This document shows, one piece after another, positions 6,419 through 14,555 of a stretch of DNA of 28,515 bases. This stretch comes from Heterotrichella gracilis (taxonomy: Eukaryota > Sar > Xanthophyceae > Tribonematales > Xanthonemataceae), in contig JAULBX010028494.1 of assembly GCA_032358255.1 (NCBI GenBank), positions 1-28,515 on the forward strand, read 5' to 3'. Numbering within the stretch: the stretch's first letter is position 1; every line of letters starts with the position of its first letter. The notes beneath the pieces are model-generated. The model was not told the origin of the DNA. It searched no databases and saw nothing but the letters and a program-made list of their open reading frames with translations. Position numbers and translations under genes: made by a program.

Positions 6419-8339
6419 ACTCAGCGCCATTGAGCGTTTAAAGAAAGTAAAAGAACTTTTAAAAATTGAACGCGACGAAGATTACCGTTTATATAAAGAA
6501 TTATTTTTGCGTGTTAATTTAGAACAACGTAAAAAGAACGGCGTTACCTGGTATCCGGTTAAAATTAACAGTGAAGAATTAGGATCGGGTGATTTGTTGC
6601 ATTTAGAAATTGAGCGCACTTCTCAACTCGATAAACCGCATCAATTCAGCTCAGGTAAAAACGTCAGTTTATTCAGCAATCAACACAATGAAACATTAGA
6701 AATTACCGGCACCATTAAATTTATCTCGAAAAATTCGTTGAAGCTCATTATTCATTCGGACGAACTCCCCGATTGGTGTTACGATGGTAAACTGGGCTTA
6801 AACATCCAATTTGACGATAATTCTTACACGGAAATGCAGCGGGCACTTGATGAGGTGATCAACGCCAAACATAACCGCGTGGCCGAACTGCGAGAAATGA
6901 TTGAAGGAAATTTGCCTTTGACCTTTGAAAAACTAAATGAAGACATTCTCATTCCCCAATTAAATTTATCGCAAAACCGCGCGGTGCGGCATGTCTTGCG
7001 CGTGAATGATATTGGGGTGATCCATGGTCCACCGGGCACCGGAAAAACAACGAGTTTAGTTCAGGCCATTCGCTTAACCCTGCAAGAAGAATCGCAGGTA
7101 TTGGTGTGTGCGCCAACCAATTCGGCAGTTGACTTGTTGACGGAAAAATTAGTGGAATTAGGGATCAATGTTGTGCGTTTGGGGCATCCGGCACGTATGG
7201 CCGATGAATTGTTGAACAGTAGTGTTGACGGGAAAATAAGTTCATCGCCTTATTACAAGGATATTAAAAATTTACGCCGTAATGCAGAAGAATATTTTCG
7301 TATGGCCGGAAAATACAAACGGGTATTTGGAAAAGAAGAAGCACAACAACGCGCTGCGTTTTACACCGAAGCAAAAAATTGCATCAAAGAAGCCAGACTC
7401 TTGGAAGATTTTATTGTGGATGAGATTTTTAAAACGGCGCAAGTGATCTGTTGCACGCCGGTAACCAGCACGCACAGAGCTCTTAGCAGAAAACGATTTG
7501 GCACTTTGTTTTTTGATGAAGCGTCGCAGGCTCTAGAACCTATGGTGTGGATCCCTTTATTAAAATGCAAACGCTTAATTCTATCGGGAGATCATTTTCA
7601 ATTGCCTCCGGTGGTGAAAAGTTTAGAGGCTAAAAAAGGCGGACTCGATCAGACCATTTTAGATCGTTGCATTGAATTTAAAGAAGCGGTAGTCTTGTTA
7701 AACCGACAATACCGAATGAGCTCGGCCATTATGGGATTTAGCAATGCCTATTTTTATGAAAATGAATTAGTCGCCGATGAAACCGTTGCCACTCACAGTT
7801 TGATAAACGATGAAAATTCGTATTTAAGCAAAAGTATTGAGTTTATTGATACTGCAGGTTGTAGTTTCGATGAGATCCAGAATCCGGAAACCTTGAGTCA
7901 TTTTAATCCAAAAGAAGGCGATATTTTATTTAAGCATCTGCAACAATTATTAGCAGATTATTCCTTGAACCCTGAACTACCCGCCTTGGATATTGGTATC
8001 ATTTCTCCCTACAAAGAACAAAGGGAATGGCTAAAAGAAAATTTAACGCATGTGGAATTGGATAAAAGTAAATTACATTCGTTGAGTATCAAAACCATTG
8101 ATGGATTTCAGGGCGAAGAGCGGGATGTGATCTACATTAGTTTGGTTCGTAGTAATGACAAACATGAAATTGGTTTTTTAAATGACTTACGACGCATGAA
8201 TGTGGCCATTACCCGTGCAAAGAAAAAACTGGTGGTGATTGGCGATAGTGCTACCATTGGTTCAAGCGCTTTTTATCAGAGTTTTTTGGAGTACTGTGAA
8301 AAACAGGGAATGTACAGGAGTGCCTGGGAGTGGGCTTGA
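6411..8339 (+). CDS. SF1 DNA/RNA helicase, IGHMBP2/Upf1-like
   Basis: A 642-residue ATP-dependent helicase. An N-terminal beta-rich region (~1-160, accessory 1B-like) precedes the motor. Motif I is GPPGTGKTT (206-214); motif II is FFDEASQALEP near 367; motif III is GDHFQLPPVV; motif IV region is LNRQYRMSSAIMGFSN; motif V is DGFQGEERDVIYISLVRS; motif VI is RRMNVAITRAKKKL. This order and the DEAS box are typical of the Upf1-like SF1B branch that includes IGHMBP2, common as a stand-alone protein in Bacteroidota. The ATG overlaps the desaturase stop by 8 bases. It likely acts on nucleic acids in the cytoplasm; polarity and substrate are not readable here. Confidence 0.92.
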   Translation: MAKLSAIERLKKVKELLKIERDEDYRLYKELFLRVNLEQRKKNGVTWYPVKINSEELGSGDLLHLEIERTSQLDKPHQFSSGKNVSLFSNQHNETLEITGTIKFISKNSLKLIIHSDELPDWCYDGKLGLNIQFDDNSYTEMQRALDEVINAKHNRVAELREMIEGNLPLTFEKLNEDILIPQLNLSQNRAVRHVLRVNDIGVIHGPPGTGKTTSLVQAIRLTLQEESQVLVCAPTNSAVDLLTEKLVELGINVVRLGHPARMADELLNSSVDGKISSSPYYKDIKNLRRNAEEYFRMAGKYKRVFGKEEAQQRAAFYTEAKNCIKEARLLEDFIVDEIFKTAQVICCTPVTSTHRALSRKRFGTLFFDEASQALEPMVWIPLLKCKRLILSGDHFQLPPVVKSLEAKKGGLDQTILDRCIEFKEAVVLLNRQYRMSSAIMGFSNAYFYENELVADETVATHSLINDENSYLSKSIEFIDTAGCSFDEIQNPETLSHFNPKEGDILFKHLQQLLADYSLNPELPALDIGIISPYKEQREWLKENLTHVELDKSKLHSLSIKTIDGFQGEERDVIYISLVRSNDKHEIGFLNDLRRMNVAITRAKKKLVVIGDSATIGSSAFYQSFLEYCEKQGMYRSAWEWA

Positions 8340-8654
8340 TGAGGGACAGAGCCCGTTACTTTCAACACAGAGACGCTGAGACACCGAGAGCGTTGAGGAA
8401 AATTGACGATTTTTATTATTGACAATTTACAATTGCAGCAATTCTCAAACCATGATGGATCTAAGTGTTATTGGTGGCTTATTGATTTAGTTTCAATCAA
8501 AGAGACGAAATGAACGGAGAGAATAGTTACAATTGATTTATATTTATATAAAAGAATTTAAAAACTAAGTGGTTATATTTCGCGCAAAGAGAACGCAAAG
8601 GAAATATAAGCTTAGTGTTTCTGAGTGCGCTAAGTGTCTTAGTGGTTTTTGGAA
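8340..8654. repeat. Convergent intergenic region with two repeat families
   Basis: No gene. CAACACAGAGACGCTGAGAC (from 8363) belongs to the CACAGAG repeat family of 15321-15882. At 8573-8609 TTATATTTC and GAAATATAA form a 9-bp inverted repeat around GCGCAAAGAGAACGCAAAG, followed by GCTAAGTGTCTTAGTGG near 8630, the empty-site version of 16001-16034. No classical terminator is seen between the two convergent genes. Confidence 0.6.
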
Positions 8655-10292
8655 CTACGTACCCTCCTTAAACACCCTATTCAATCTCTTCAGCATAAAC
8701 ATCATCACCACAAAAGCGATCATGAGGAGTAAAAAATTCAACCAGAAATAATTGGCTTTATCATCAAACTTATCCCAGTTTTTTGCCAAGACGCCGCTCA
8801 ATTTATTACCGATGGAAGTAGCTAATTGCCAGCCTCCCATCATCAATGCTGTTAATCGCAGCGGTGCTAATTTTGATACCATAGATAATCCCATTGGACT
8901 AAGCAACAACTCCCCAACCGTTATAACACCATAACTGCCTATTAACCACCAGGCACTGGCTTTACTCATGCCGTTATTGGTAGCATATACCGCCAACACC
9001 ATCACCAAAATAGACAAAGCCGAGATCAATAAGCCATAGGCGATTTTGGTAGCAGTGGTCGGTTCTTTGCCTTTCTTTCTTAAGAATCCAAAAAAGACGA
9101 TGATGAGCGGGGTTAGAATCACCACAAAAAACGGATTAATGGATTGAAAAATCTCCGTATTCACCAAATTAATAGATTCGCCCGGCGCCGGAATTTTTTC
9201 AGGATCTAAGTTTTTAAAATAGGCCGGATAATCCATGCACTTTATTGGCTCTCCGTTTGCATCTTTTATTTTACGGAATTGCTCATCAATTTGATTTACT
9301 TCTTTATTTTCTGCCACTAACTTCTCCGAAAAACCAAGATCGTCGGTGATGGCAGTGATAGCCTGTGGACTGCTACGATCGGTATACGATTCGGCATAGG
9401 TGGTTAAGGCAGTACCATTTTGTTTAAAGATGGCCCAGAACAGAATCACAATGATAAAAATGGTGAACATGGTGCCCAATGGTTTCTTTTCTTCGGTAGT
9501 GGCATTCTTGTAAATAGAGGCATAAAAATAAACCACCGGAATACAAAACATAAAAAAAGCATCGGTGCTATCACTTCCAAAAATAGTATCGGGTATAAAC
9601 CAACCTATGATCGAAAAAACCAATCCTACCAAAAGCACTTTGACAAACTTCATTAAAAACGGTTTGTCCTCGGGCTTGGGTTCTCTCCTTACATCCACAT
9701 GTGCGTAATTTTTAATACCCATCCAAAAGGTAATGACACCAATGAACATGCCAACGCCGGCAGCAATAAACGCTCCATGCCAGCCAATTTTATTTCGCAT
9801 AATGGCCGCAATAAAATTACAGATGAAGGCGCCCACATTAATACCCATGTAAAAAATATTGTAACCGGTGTCTTTATTTTTGATGTAACGCGGATCATTG
9901 TAAAGATTTCCGAGAAGCGTGGCAATGTTGGGTTTAAAAAATCCGTTACCAACCACCATCACAGCAAGTGCGGTGAAGAAGGCCCATTTTTCGGGAATGG
10001 CCAGCATACAATAACCAATGCCCATTAATGTACCACCGAGAGTAATTGAAAAACGATACCCCAATTTTAGATCGGCCAATAATCCTCCCATAAAAGGTGT
10101 AAGGTAAGCCAATGCAATAAAGGTTCCGTAAATATCAGAAGCAGTTGATCGTTCCCAACCCATGCCGCCTTCTTTGCCATCGGTGGTCATGTATAGGAAA
10201 AAAATTCCGATCATTAAATAATACCCAAAACGTTCCCAAAACTCGGTGAACACTAAATAAAATAAACCCTTAGGGTATTTTGAATCTGACAT
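8655..10292 (-). CDS. POT-family proton-dependent oligopeptide transporter
   Basis: A 545-residue inner-membrane MFS protein of the POT/PTR2 family, importing di- and tripeptides with protons. The N-terminal EFWERFGYY is the conserved ExxERFxYY motif; GNGFFKPNIATLLGNLY and FYMGINVGAF match the two PTR2 signatures. About 12 to 14 membrane segments are visible, with an insert of ~90 polar residues near 310-380, longer than in the best-known bacterial members. It is the last gene of a five-gene minus-strand run, 14 bases after the preceding stop. Family assignment is firm; peptide preference is not known. Confidence 0.93.
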   Translation of the reverse strand: MSDSKYPKGLFYLVFTEFWERFGYYLMIGIFFLYMTTDGKEGGMGWERSTASDIYGTFIALAYLTPFMGGLLADLKLGYRFSITLGGTLMGIGYCMLAIPEKWAFFTALAVMVVGNGFFKPNIATLLGNLYNDPRYIKNKDTGYNIFYMGINVGAFICNFIAAIMRNKIGWHGAFIAAGVGMFIGVITFWMGIKNYAHVDVRREPKPEDKPFLMKFVKVLLVGLVFSIIGWFIPDTIFGSDSTDAFFMFCIPVVYFYASIYKNATTEEKKPLGTMFTIFIIVILFWAIFKQNGTALTTYAESYTDRSSPQAITAITDDLGFSEKLVAENKEVNQIDEQFRKIKDANGEPIKCMDYPAYFKNLDPEKIPAPGESINLVNTEIFQSINPFFVVILTPLIIVFFGFLRKKGKEPTTATKIAYGLLISALSILVMVLAVYATNNGMSKASAWWLIGSYGVITVGELLLSPMGLSMVSKLAPLRLTALMMGGWQLATSIGNKLSGVLAKNWDKFDDKANYFWLNFLLLMIAFVVMMFMLKRLNRVFKEGT

Positions 10293-10306
10293 ATAAAAAG
10301 AGAAGC

Positions 10307-10828
10307 TTAAGAGCCTGATTGAACAAAAGTGTTGTTGCTTTTTTTATTCATGTACTTTAAATTCACAAAATACATGCCTATAAACACCAGATCAATAATG
10401 ATAGAAAAGATCATACCGCCATAAGATTTTTCCTCTTCACCCATATTGATATTCAGGCTGAAAAAATTAGTTGCCAATTCAGCAACGGCATACAAATAAA
10501 AACCCATCTTTTCAAAACGCCACATCATGATAACCCCTATCAAAGAGAAAACAGTGGCAATTAAGCCGTATACACAATACATTCCAAATTGATGACAAAA
10601 TTCCAGAGGATCAACATTTTCTAAGGTTGGATTTGATTCCAGCACCTGGCTCCAAAAACTAGCGATCATTTCTTCATTCACGGCTAAAGCCATTGTTCCT
10701 AAAGAATACACCAAGATAAGCAGTCCACAAGCTACAAAAGATAATATACACAGGATCTTTAAGAACTGAGGGCGTTCAACAGGCATTTCTAAGGTGTTAT
10801 TGAATTGGTTATCGTTACTTGTTTCCAT
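10307..10828 (-). CDS. Four-helix membrane protein of unknown function
   Basis: A 173-residue protein with four hydrophobic segments (about residues 24-46, 84-107, 108-130, 137-160) after a polar N terminus that includes VERPQFLKILCILSF. This layout resembles small DUF4064-like or uncharacterised Bacteroidota membrane proteins, but I do not recognise a named family. It begins one base after the DUF2752 stop and is followed closely by the POT transporter, so it is almost certainly co-transcribed. No enzymatic motif is visible. Confidence 0.8.
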   Translation of the reverse strand: METSNDNQFNNTLEMPVERPQFLKILCILSFVACGLLILVYSLGTMALAVNEEMIASFWSQVLESNPTLENVDPLEFCHQFGMYCVYGLIATVFSLIGVIMMWRFEKMGFYLYAVAELATNFFSLNINMGEEEKSYGGMIFSIIIDLVFIGMYFVNLKYMNKKSNNTFVQSGS

Positions 10829-10829
10829 G

Positions 10830-11219
10830 CTAATTTGTTATAATTAATAGAGGTAAAAATGCTAATAAAAAGAAAGAAATACTAATAATGAGATCTATTT
10901 TGATGAGCTGTGATGAAATTATTTTATGAGTGGTAAAAAACCAAAGAAGAACAGCAGATCGGATACTAAACTGAAACAGAAAAAACAACAAAACCGGAAA
11001 AGATCGTTCATTGATGTTTCTCCCCTCTTCAATTTGTAAATGACTATACTGAGAAAATGCTTTCGAAAATCCACAGGAAGGACAATCCTTACCTGTATAC
11101 GTTTTTATCAGACAAGGAATAGGATGTTGATCCGGATAAAAACCAACTGAATAGATAAATCCCGCACACAGCATCAAAAAAATAAGTCCACTCACTAAAA
11201 TATAAGCAGGCAGCCTCAT
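10830..11219 (-). CDS. DUF2752 membrane protein
   Basis: A 129-residue membrane protein. After a first helix (~5-22) it carries CLIKTYTGKDCPSCGFSKAF, the DUF2752 signature with three Cys (C-x8-CPSCG) that may bind metal or serve redox. Two further helices follow. I use the ATG at 11219 rather than the longer open frame from 11408, which would overlap the DUF4190 gene by 180 bases with no family similarity; from 11219 the gap is 8 bases. DUF2752 genes often sit next to DUF4190 or TM2 genes, as here. Function unknown. Confidence 0.87.
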   Translation of the reverse strand: MRLPAYILVSGLIFLMLCAGFIYSVGFYPDQHPIPCLIKTYTGKDCPSCGFSKAFSQYSHLQIEEGRNINERSFPVLLFFLFQFSIRSAVLLWFFTTHKIISSQLIKIDLIISISFFLLAFLPLLIITN

Positions 11220-11227
11220 GCCGAGTT

Positions 11228-11632
11228 TTAGTTGTTGACTGTGTCGGTGATGGTAATTTCTTGCTGAATGGCATTTGTAAGTGAATCTAAGACCCCACTT
11301 TGTTTTATTTCTTTTTGCATTTCTATGTACATATCCGACGAATTGCTTACCATATACACCGTCATAAAGATCCAATAGGCCGCCACTAAAAATGCGATGA
11401 TCGAACAAATGAGTCCGGCCAAAGCATTACTTTTTGAAAGTCCTGTTTTTGATGCCTGACTCAAAGAAATAGAAGACAACACAATGCCAACGATTGCCGG
11501 AACCAGTGCCCACATACCAATGCAGGGTATAAAGGAAAACATGAGGGAAAGGGTGCCGATGATTAAACCGGCAATCCCTAATGATCTCCCATCATTGATT
11601 GGTGTGTTAGAAGGATTTATGTTTTGTTCCAT
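11228..11632 (-). CDS. DUF4190-like small membrane protein
   Basis: A 134-residue protein. A polar N terminus is followed by a helical hairpin (SLGIAGLIIGTLSLM, ~18-60), the SLSQASKTG turn, a second membrane segment (NALAGLICSIIAFLVAAYWIF, ~69-95) and a polar tail. This GxAxLIxGxLSL plus later GLxxSIIAF layout is the DUF4190 pattern. It lies 5 bases after the DUF4389 stop in the same operon. The C-terminal part of the lipoproteins at 23225, 24075 and 24990 has a related layout. Role unknown, cytoplasmic-membrane location likely. Confidence 0.83.
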   Translation of the reverse strand: MEQNINPSNTPINDGRSLGIAGLIIGTLSLMFSFIPCIGMWALVPAIVGIVLSSISLSQASKTGLSKSNALAGLICSIIAFLVAAYWIFMTVYMVSNSSDMYIEMQKEIKQSGVLDSLTNAIQQEITITDTVNN

Positions 11633-11637
11633 AAAGA

Positions 11638-12246
11638 TTATTTTCCGGAGAAAGGCGGGTATTTATCTGTCATAAAAGAAGAATACAATTGTACTCGCAT
11701 GATCCAACGCAAAGTTCCTACAACAAAAGCGTGCATGCCGGCAGGATATTTACCGGTAAATAACACAACCCACCAGGCAATAAAAACAACAAAAGCCATC
11801 GCAATGGCTCTAAAGAACAAACAAAATCCATGTGGAATAAAAACGTAAAGAAACTGAAAGAAAAAGCGTAAGAGTAATAAGCCCTGATTTAATTTCTCGG
11901 GATAAGCAATGTGTAAAACAATTCTCTCATCTCTTGCACTCATCCCAAATGCAGGGTATCCGTCGGCTAAATGCAAAAATCTGGCAGACACTCTGCTTGT
12001 CCATTGAATAAGGGACACCTGAAAATCAAAGAAAGAACGTGGGTAAACACCGGTAAATAAAACTGCCCACCAGGAAATGAATCCCAATACAAAAGAGGCA
12101 ATACCGACAAAAAAGAGCAGAAAACCGTGAGGAATTCCAATGTAAAGTTGTCCAAAGAACGAGCGCACAATGAGTTCAATGCGGGAATAAGTGCTTTGAT
12201 GTACGATGTCAAAAGCAAAATCCGATGAAGTAGGTGTTTGTTCCAT
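11638..12246 (-). CDS. Membrane protein with two DUF4389 domains
   Basis: A 202-residue membrane protein that is an internal duplication. Repeat 1 (~20-95) and repeat 2 (~120-202) both read: RSFFGQLYIGIPHGF or RFFFQFLYVFIPHGF, then WWxVLFTGxYP, then a polar F-x-x-x-x-x-x-W-x-x-RV, then YPAF or YPPF. That is the DUF4389 pattern. It is the first gene of the five-gene operon, and the ~345-base stretch upstream presumably holds the operon promoter, though I see no clear TAnnTTTG on this strand. Function unknown. Confidence 0.85.
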   Translation of the reverse strand: MEQTPTSSDFAFDIVHQSTYSRIELIVRSFFGQLYIGIPHGFLLFFVGIASFVLGFISWWAVLFTGVYPRSFFDFQVSLIQWTSRVSARFLHLADGYPAFGMSARDERIVLHIAYPEKLNQGLLLLRFFFQFLYVFIPHGFCLFFRAIAMAFVVFIAWWVVLFTGKYPAGMHAFVVGTLRWIMRVQLYSSFMTDKYPPFSGK

Positions 12247-12589
12247 TGTTTTATAGTTTTAATGATTAATATAAAATGAATGTCTCACTTTTCTTTTAGA
12301 GTATCAAGATTAGTTTTAAACAGCACCTGATTTAATGACAAAATTACTCGCCTATCACAACTAAATTAATAACTGAGTAGTGCTCTTTTCTTATCAGTCA
12401 TAAGCATAAGATCAACACATGGTTCCTTATGATTACCCTTCAACTAGTTTGCTGGTTTTATGAAAGTAACTAGTTAGTCGAGCCTCAAATTCTCTGCCTA
12501 CATTATCAATGCTCAATTTAATTAAATTTCCTATGTTTTAGAATTCAAGAAATTGCAAATAACTGCAATATTTCCTGCAATTTTTCTTT
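12247..12589. other. Gene-free region upstream of the membrane operon
   Basis: No coding potential on either strand. AACTAGTT occurs twice (near 12445 and 12472). It should hold the promoter for the minus-strand operon starting at 12246, but I find no good -7/-33 pair. Otherwise it is AT-rich and unremarkable until the structured repeat at 12590. Confidence 0.4.
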
Positions 12590-12838
12590 GTTACTTTTGG
12601 CGGCCAAAAGTAACCAAAAACCTTTGAGCTTTTGAAGGAGATTTTTTCAGTCGCGATGGAGAGGCAGCGACTGAAAAACCGCTGCCATCTCAGGCCTCTC
12701 TTCTAAACGCTCAAACCCATTACTCTGGGCCTGAGCTGCAGCTATCTCTGCAAAAGCTCAAAATGGAATACCCGTAAAACTAAACGCATATTCTTAATTC
12801 AAAAAACACTTCTTTGAGGGTTGATTAATTAAACAAAT
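12590..12838. repeat. Structured intergenic element, complete copy (copy 2)
   Basis: Nested perfect pairings are visible. P0: GTTACTTTTGGC/GCCAAAAGTAAC (12590-12614, one base between). P1: TTTGAGCTTTTG (12623-12634) with CAAAAGCTCAAA (12751-12762). Inside P1, P2: TTTTTCAGTCGC (12643-12654) with GCGACTGAAAAA (12667-12678), and P3: CTCAGGCC (12689-12696) with GGCCTGAG (12728-12735). An alternative stem GGCAGCG/CGCTGCC (12663-12686) competes with P2. A tail of ~75 bases is also shared with copy 1. No open frame. It could be a structured RNA or a non-autonomous mobile repeat; the strand is not determined. Confidence 0.85.
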
Positions 12839-12844
12839 ACGCAC

Positions 12845-13429
12845 TTAGCTTTTGATGACCCGAATGTCATCTAAGTATACTGTCCCTGGTTTTAAAATGG
12901 ATATTTCAATGCGTAAACGTTTCATGTCTTTAGGCATTGTGTAATGAATGGTGTATTCTTTCCACTCATTAATGGGTTCAGAGTGTTGAATAATTGGTCC
13001 TTGTGCTTTATTAAATGCGTCCACTCCACTAATATTCACCGTGACTTTTGAGTCCTTATTTTTCATCCATAAACGAATAATATATTCCGCGCCAGCTTCT
13101 GCCTTTATTTCCTGAGCAATGCCGGGTGAAAAACGACCACCCACATTGGAGCAAGCGCGTACATCGAATTGTAAGGCTTGTATTCCTTCTTTTGGAACTT
13201 GATCGTCAAACCGAATCTCAAAGTCCCCTTCTTTTACGGTGTTTTTTGTATACACCAGCCAATTGACGGGTAAACCGTTTTTGACCATTTCAAAACCACC
13301 GTTTAATCCGGCGCTTGGATCTGTTTCTGATTCGCTTAGCTGAGCCATGCAGGAAGAAAATAATAAGATACTGCTTAAGGTTGATACGTTCAATAACGAT
13401 TTAAACCTAGATCTGTTTTGTTTCATCAT
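12845..13429 (-). CDS. Lipoprotein with a carbohydrate-binding-like domain
   Basis: A 194-residue probable lipoprotein: basic N terminus, hydrophobic core and a lipobox LFSSC with C27. The mature part begins NGGFEM and ends YLDDIRVI, the bracket of a CBM4/9-like galactose-binding jelly roll, with EIRFDD, YIIRLWMKN and KEYTIHYTMP between. One domain only, so an accessory binding or adhesion protein is more likely than an enzyme. The start may be either of the two adjacent ATG codons. It has no operon partner. A -7-like TAATTTTG lies on this strand at 13462-13469. Confidence 0.8.
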   Translation of the reverse strand: MMKQNRSRFKSLLNVSTLSSILLFSSCMAQLSESETDPSAGLNGGFEMVKNGLPVNWLVYTKNTVKEGDFEIRFDDQVPKEGIQALQFDVRACSNVGGRFSPGIAQEIKAEAGAEYIIRLWMKNKDSKVTVNISGVDAFNKAQGPIIQHSEPINEWKEYTIHYTMPKDMKRLRIEISILKPGTVYLDDIRVIKS

Positions 13430-13461
13430 GTTTCTATTTGATTTTATGTTTTTTTACAAAA

Positions 13462-13469
13462 CAAAATTA
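13462..13469 (-). promoter_or_regulatory. Possible -7 element for the lipoprotein gene
   Basis: CAAAATTA on the plus strand reads TAATTTTG on the minus strand, matching TAnnTTTG, 33 bases before the start codon. No clear -33 TTG is seen. Confidence 0.4.
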
Positions 13470-13523
13470 AAGCCTATGCTGACTATAACATTTGATCTAT
13501 GTCAAAAAATAGAAACGTTCGAA

Positions 13524-14084
13524 TTATTTTCCTGATCTTATTCTGCTAAGGGTTTCCTGACTCATTCCCAAATAGCTGGCAATTCGTCCTAATGGGGCTC
13601 TAAGAATGAATTGCGGCGATCTTTTCATGAGAAGATCATATCGCTCTTTGGCAGATTTAAACTGGATAGATAATAAACGTTCTTCTAACGTTAAATTTTA
13701 TTCTTAAAAAATTCCACGACCGGCTCGTTCTGTTTCCGGAAAAAGAGAATACATCTCCTGGACTTTGGAATAACTGATGGCTTGAAGTTCAGTGTCTTCA
13801 TAACACTCTATTATTTCAAAAGAAGATTTGCGTGAAATAAAACTATAATAAGAGGTAGCAAAATCATTTTCTGCCGCGATCCAATTGCACACCTCTTTCT
13901 CCTCGGTATGATAATAACTTCCAAGCATTCCCGATTTCACGTAATACAAATAATTGCAAATGGAATGTTGTTGAAGAACGGTTTCGTTTTTTTTAAAGTG
14001 GAAAGACTCAATGCTGTTTGTCAGGAAATTCTCAGCCTCTTTGCTAAGTTTAGAAAGTTGAACTATTTTAGATACTAAGGCCAT
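13524..14084 (-). pseudogene. Crp/Fnr-family regulator split by two in-frame TAA codons
   Basis: The first 126 codons (14084-13707) encode a cyclic-nucleotide-binding-type beta barrel (FKKNETVLQQHSICNYLYYV, EVCNWIAAENDFATSYYSF). TAA codons follow at 13704-13706 and 13698-13700. Reading through them in the same frame continues with a normal Crp end, LTLEERLLSIQFKSAKERY then the helix-turn-helix RAPLGRIASYLGMSQETLSR, to a stop at 13524. Total length would be 186 codons, usual for this family. Either two A-to-T changes (lysine to stop) or two compensating homopolymer length changes (T6 and A4 runs) would explain it. The truncated product would lack DNA binding. It follows the HxlR gene by 6 bases. 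Confidence 0.8.
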
Positions 14085-14090
14085 TTAATC

Positions 14091-14471
14091 TTAATTTTTT
14101 TTGTGGATCTCAACTAATTTCCCTTCAGTTTCCCCAAAATTCCTTCCCCACTTTGCTATGGCTTCCACCACCGGTTTTAAGGTCTTTCCAAATTCGGTCA
14201 ATGAATACTCCACTCTTAGTGGCACTTCAGCAAAAACAACCCGTTGCACCAAACCATCTTCTTCCAGTTTTTTTAATTGAAGACTGAGCATTTTTTCGGT
14301 AATGTCGGGAATTTGCTTTTTTAATTCTCCGAAACGTAAGGTCTTATCTCTTAAATACCATAAAACAATGGTCTTCCATTTACCACCTATAAAATTCATG
14401 GTCACATCCATGGCGCAATGATAGGTATGGTGATTTATTTTATAGAAGTATTCTTTCCCTTTAATAATCAT
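14091..14471 (-). CDS. HxlR-family winged-helix regulator
   Basis: A 126-residue cytoplasmic DNA-binding protein. It shows the HxlR core: C19 in YHCAMDVTM, GGKWKTIVLWYL, then FGELKKQIPDITEKMLSLQLKKLEEDGLV (recognition helix and wing) and YSLTEFGKTLKPVVEAIAKWG. The single conserved Cys is the redox or electrophile-sensing residue in several characterised members. It diverges from an NAD(P)-binding oxidoreductase with 105 bases and two palindromes between them, the usual arrangement for a local repressor. The broken Crp-type gene lies directly downstream. Confidence 0.92.
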   Translation of the reverse strand: MIIKGKEYFYKINHHTYHCAMDVTMNFIGGKWKTIVLWYLRDKTLRFGELKKQIPDITEKMLSLQLKKLEEDGLVQRVVFAEVPLRVEYSLTEFGKTLKPVVEAIAKWGRNFGETEGKLVEIHKKN

Positions 14472-14485
14472 CAGAATAAAATTTG

Positions 14486-14503
14486 ACTGTCAATTATGAC
14501 AGT
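14486..14503. promoter_or_regulatory. Operator-like inverted repeat 1
   Basis: ACTGTCA-ATTA-TGACAGT has perfect 7-bp arms and lies 15 bases before the HxlR start codon on the minus strand, a likely self-regulatory site. Confidence 0.6.
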
Positions 14504-14506
14504 ATC

Positions 14507-14537
14507 TTGCAAAGGTAATGAGCTATACTTACATTTG
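14507..14537 (+). promoter_or_regulatory. Bacteroidota promoter for the oxidoreductase
   Basis: TTG (14507-14509) and TACATTTG (14530-14537) are separated by 20 bases and fit the -33/-7 pattern. The predicted start of transcription is near 14543, leaving a leader of about 33 bases before the ATG at 14577. Confidence 0.65.
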
Positions 14538-14555
14538 CAACTGTAAAAAGTATAG
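14523..14555. promoter_or_regulatory. Operator-like inverted repeat 2
   Basis: CTATACTT (14523-14530) and AAGTATAG (14548-14555) are perfect 8-bp arms that bracket the -7 element and the predicted transcription start. A regulator bound here, most simply the divergent HxlR protein, would block transcription. Confidence 0.6.

Noticed and set aside
8569-8751. Small plus-strand open frame
   Set aside because: It starts in repeat DNA and runs antisense into the end of the POT transporter gene.
11220-11408. Longer start for the DUF2752 gene
   Set aside because: The extension overlaps the DUF4190 gene almost entirely, has no family similarity, and a good ATG exists at 11219.
12440-12482. Paired AACTAGTT words as an attachment site or operator
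   Set aside because: Eight-base palindromes with AT-rich flanks are expected by chance, and there is no integrase or regulator next to them.
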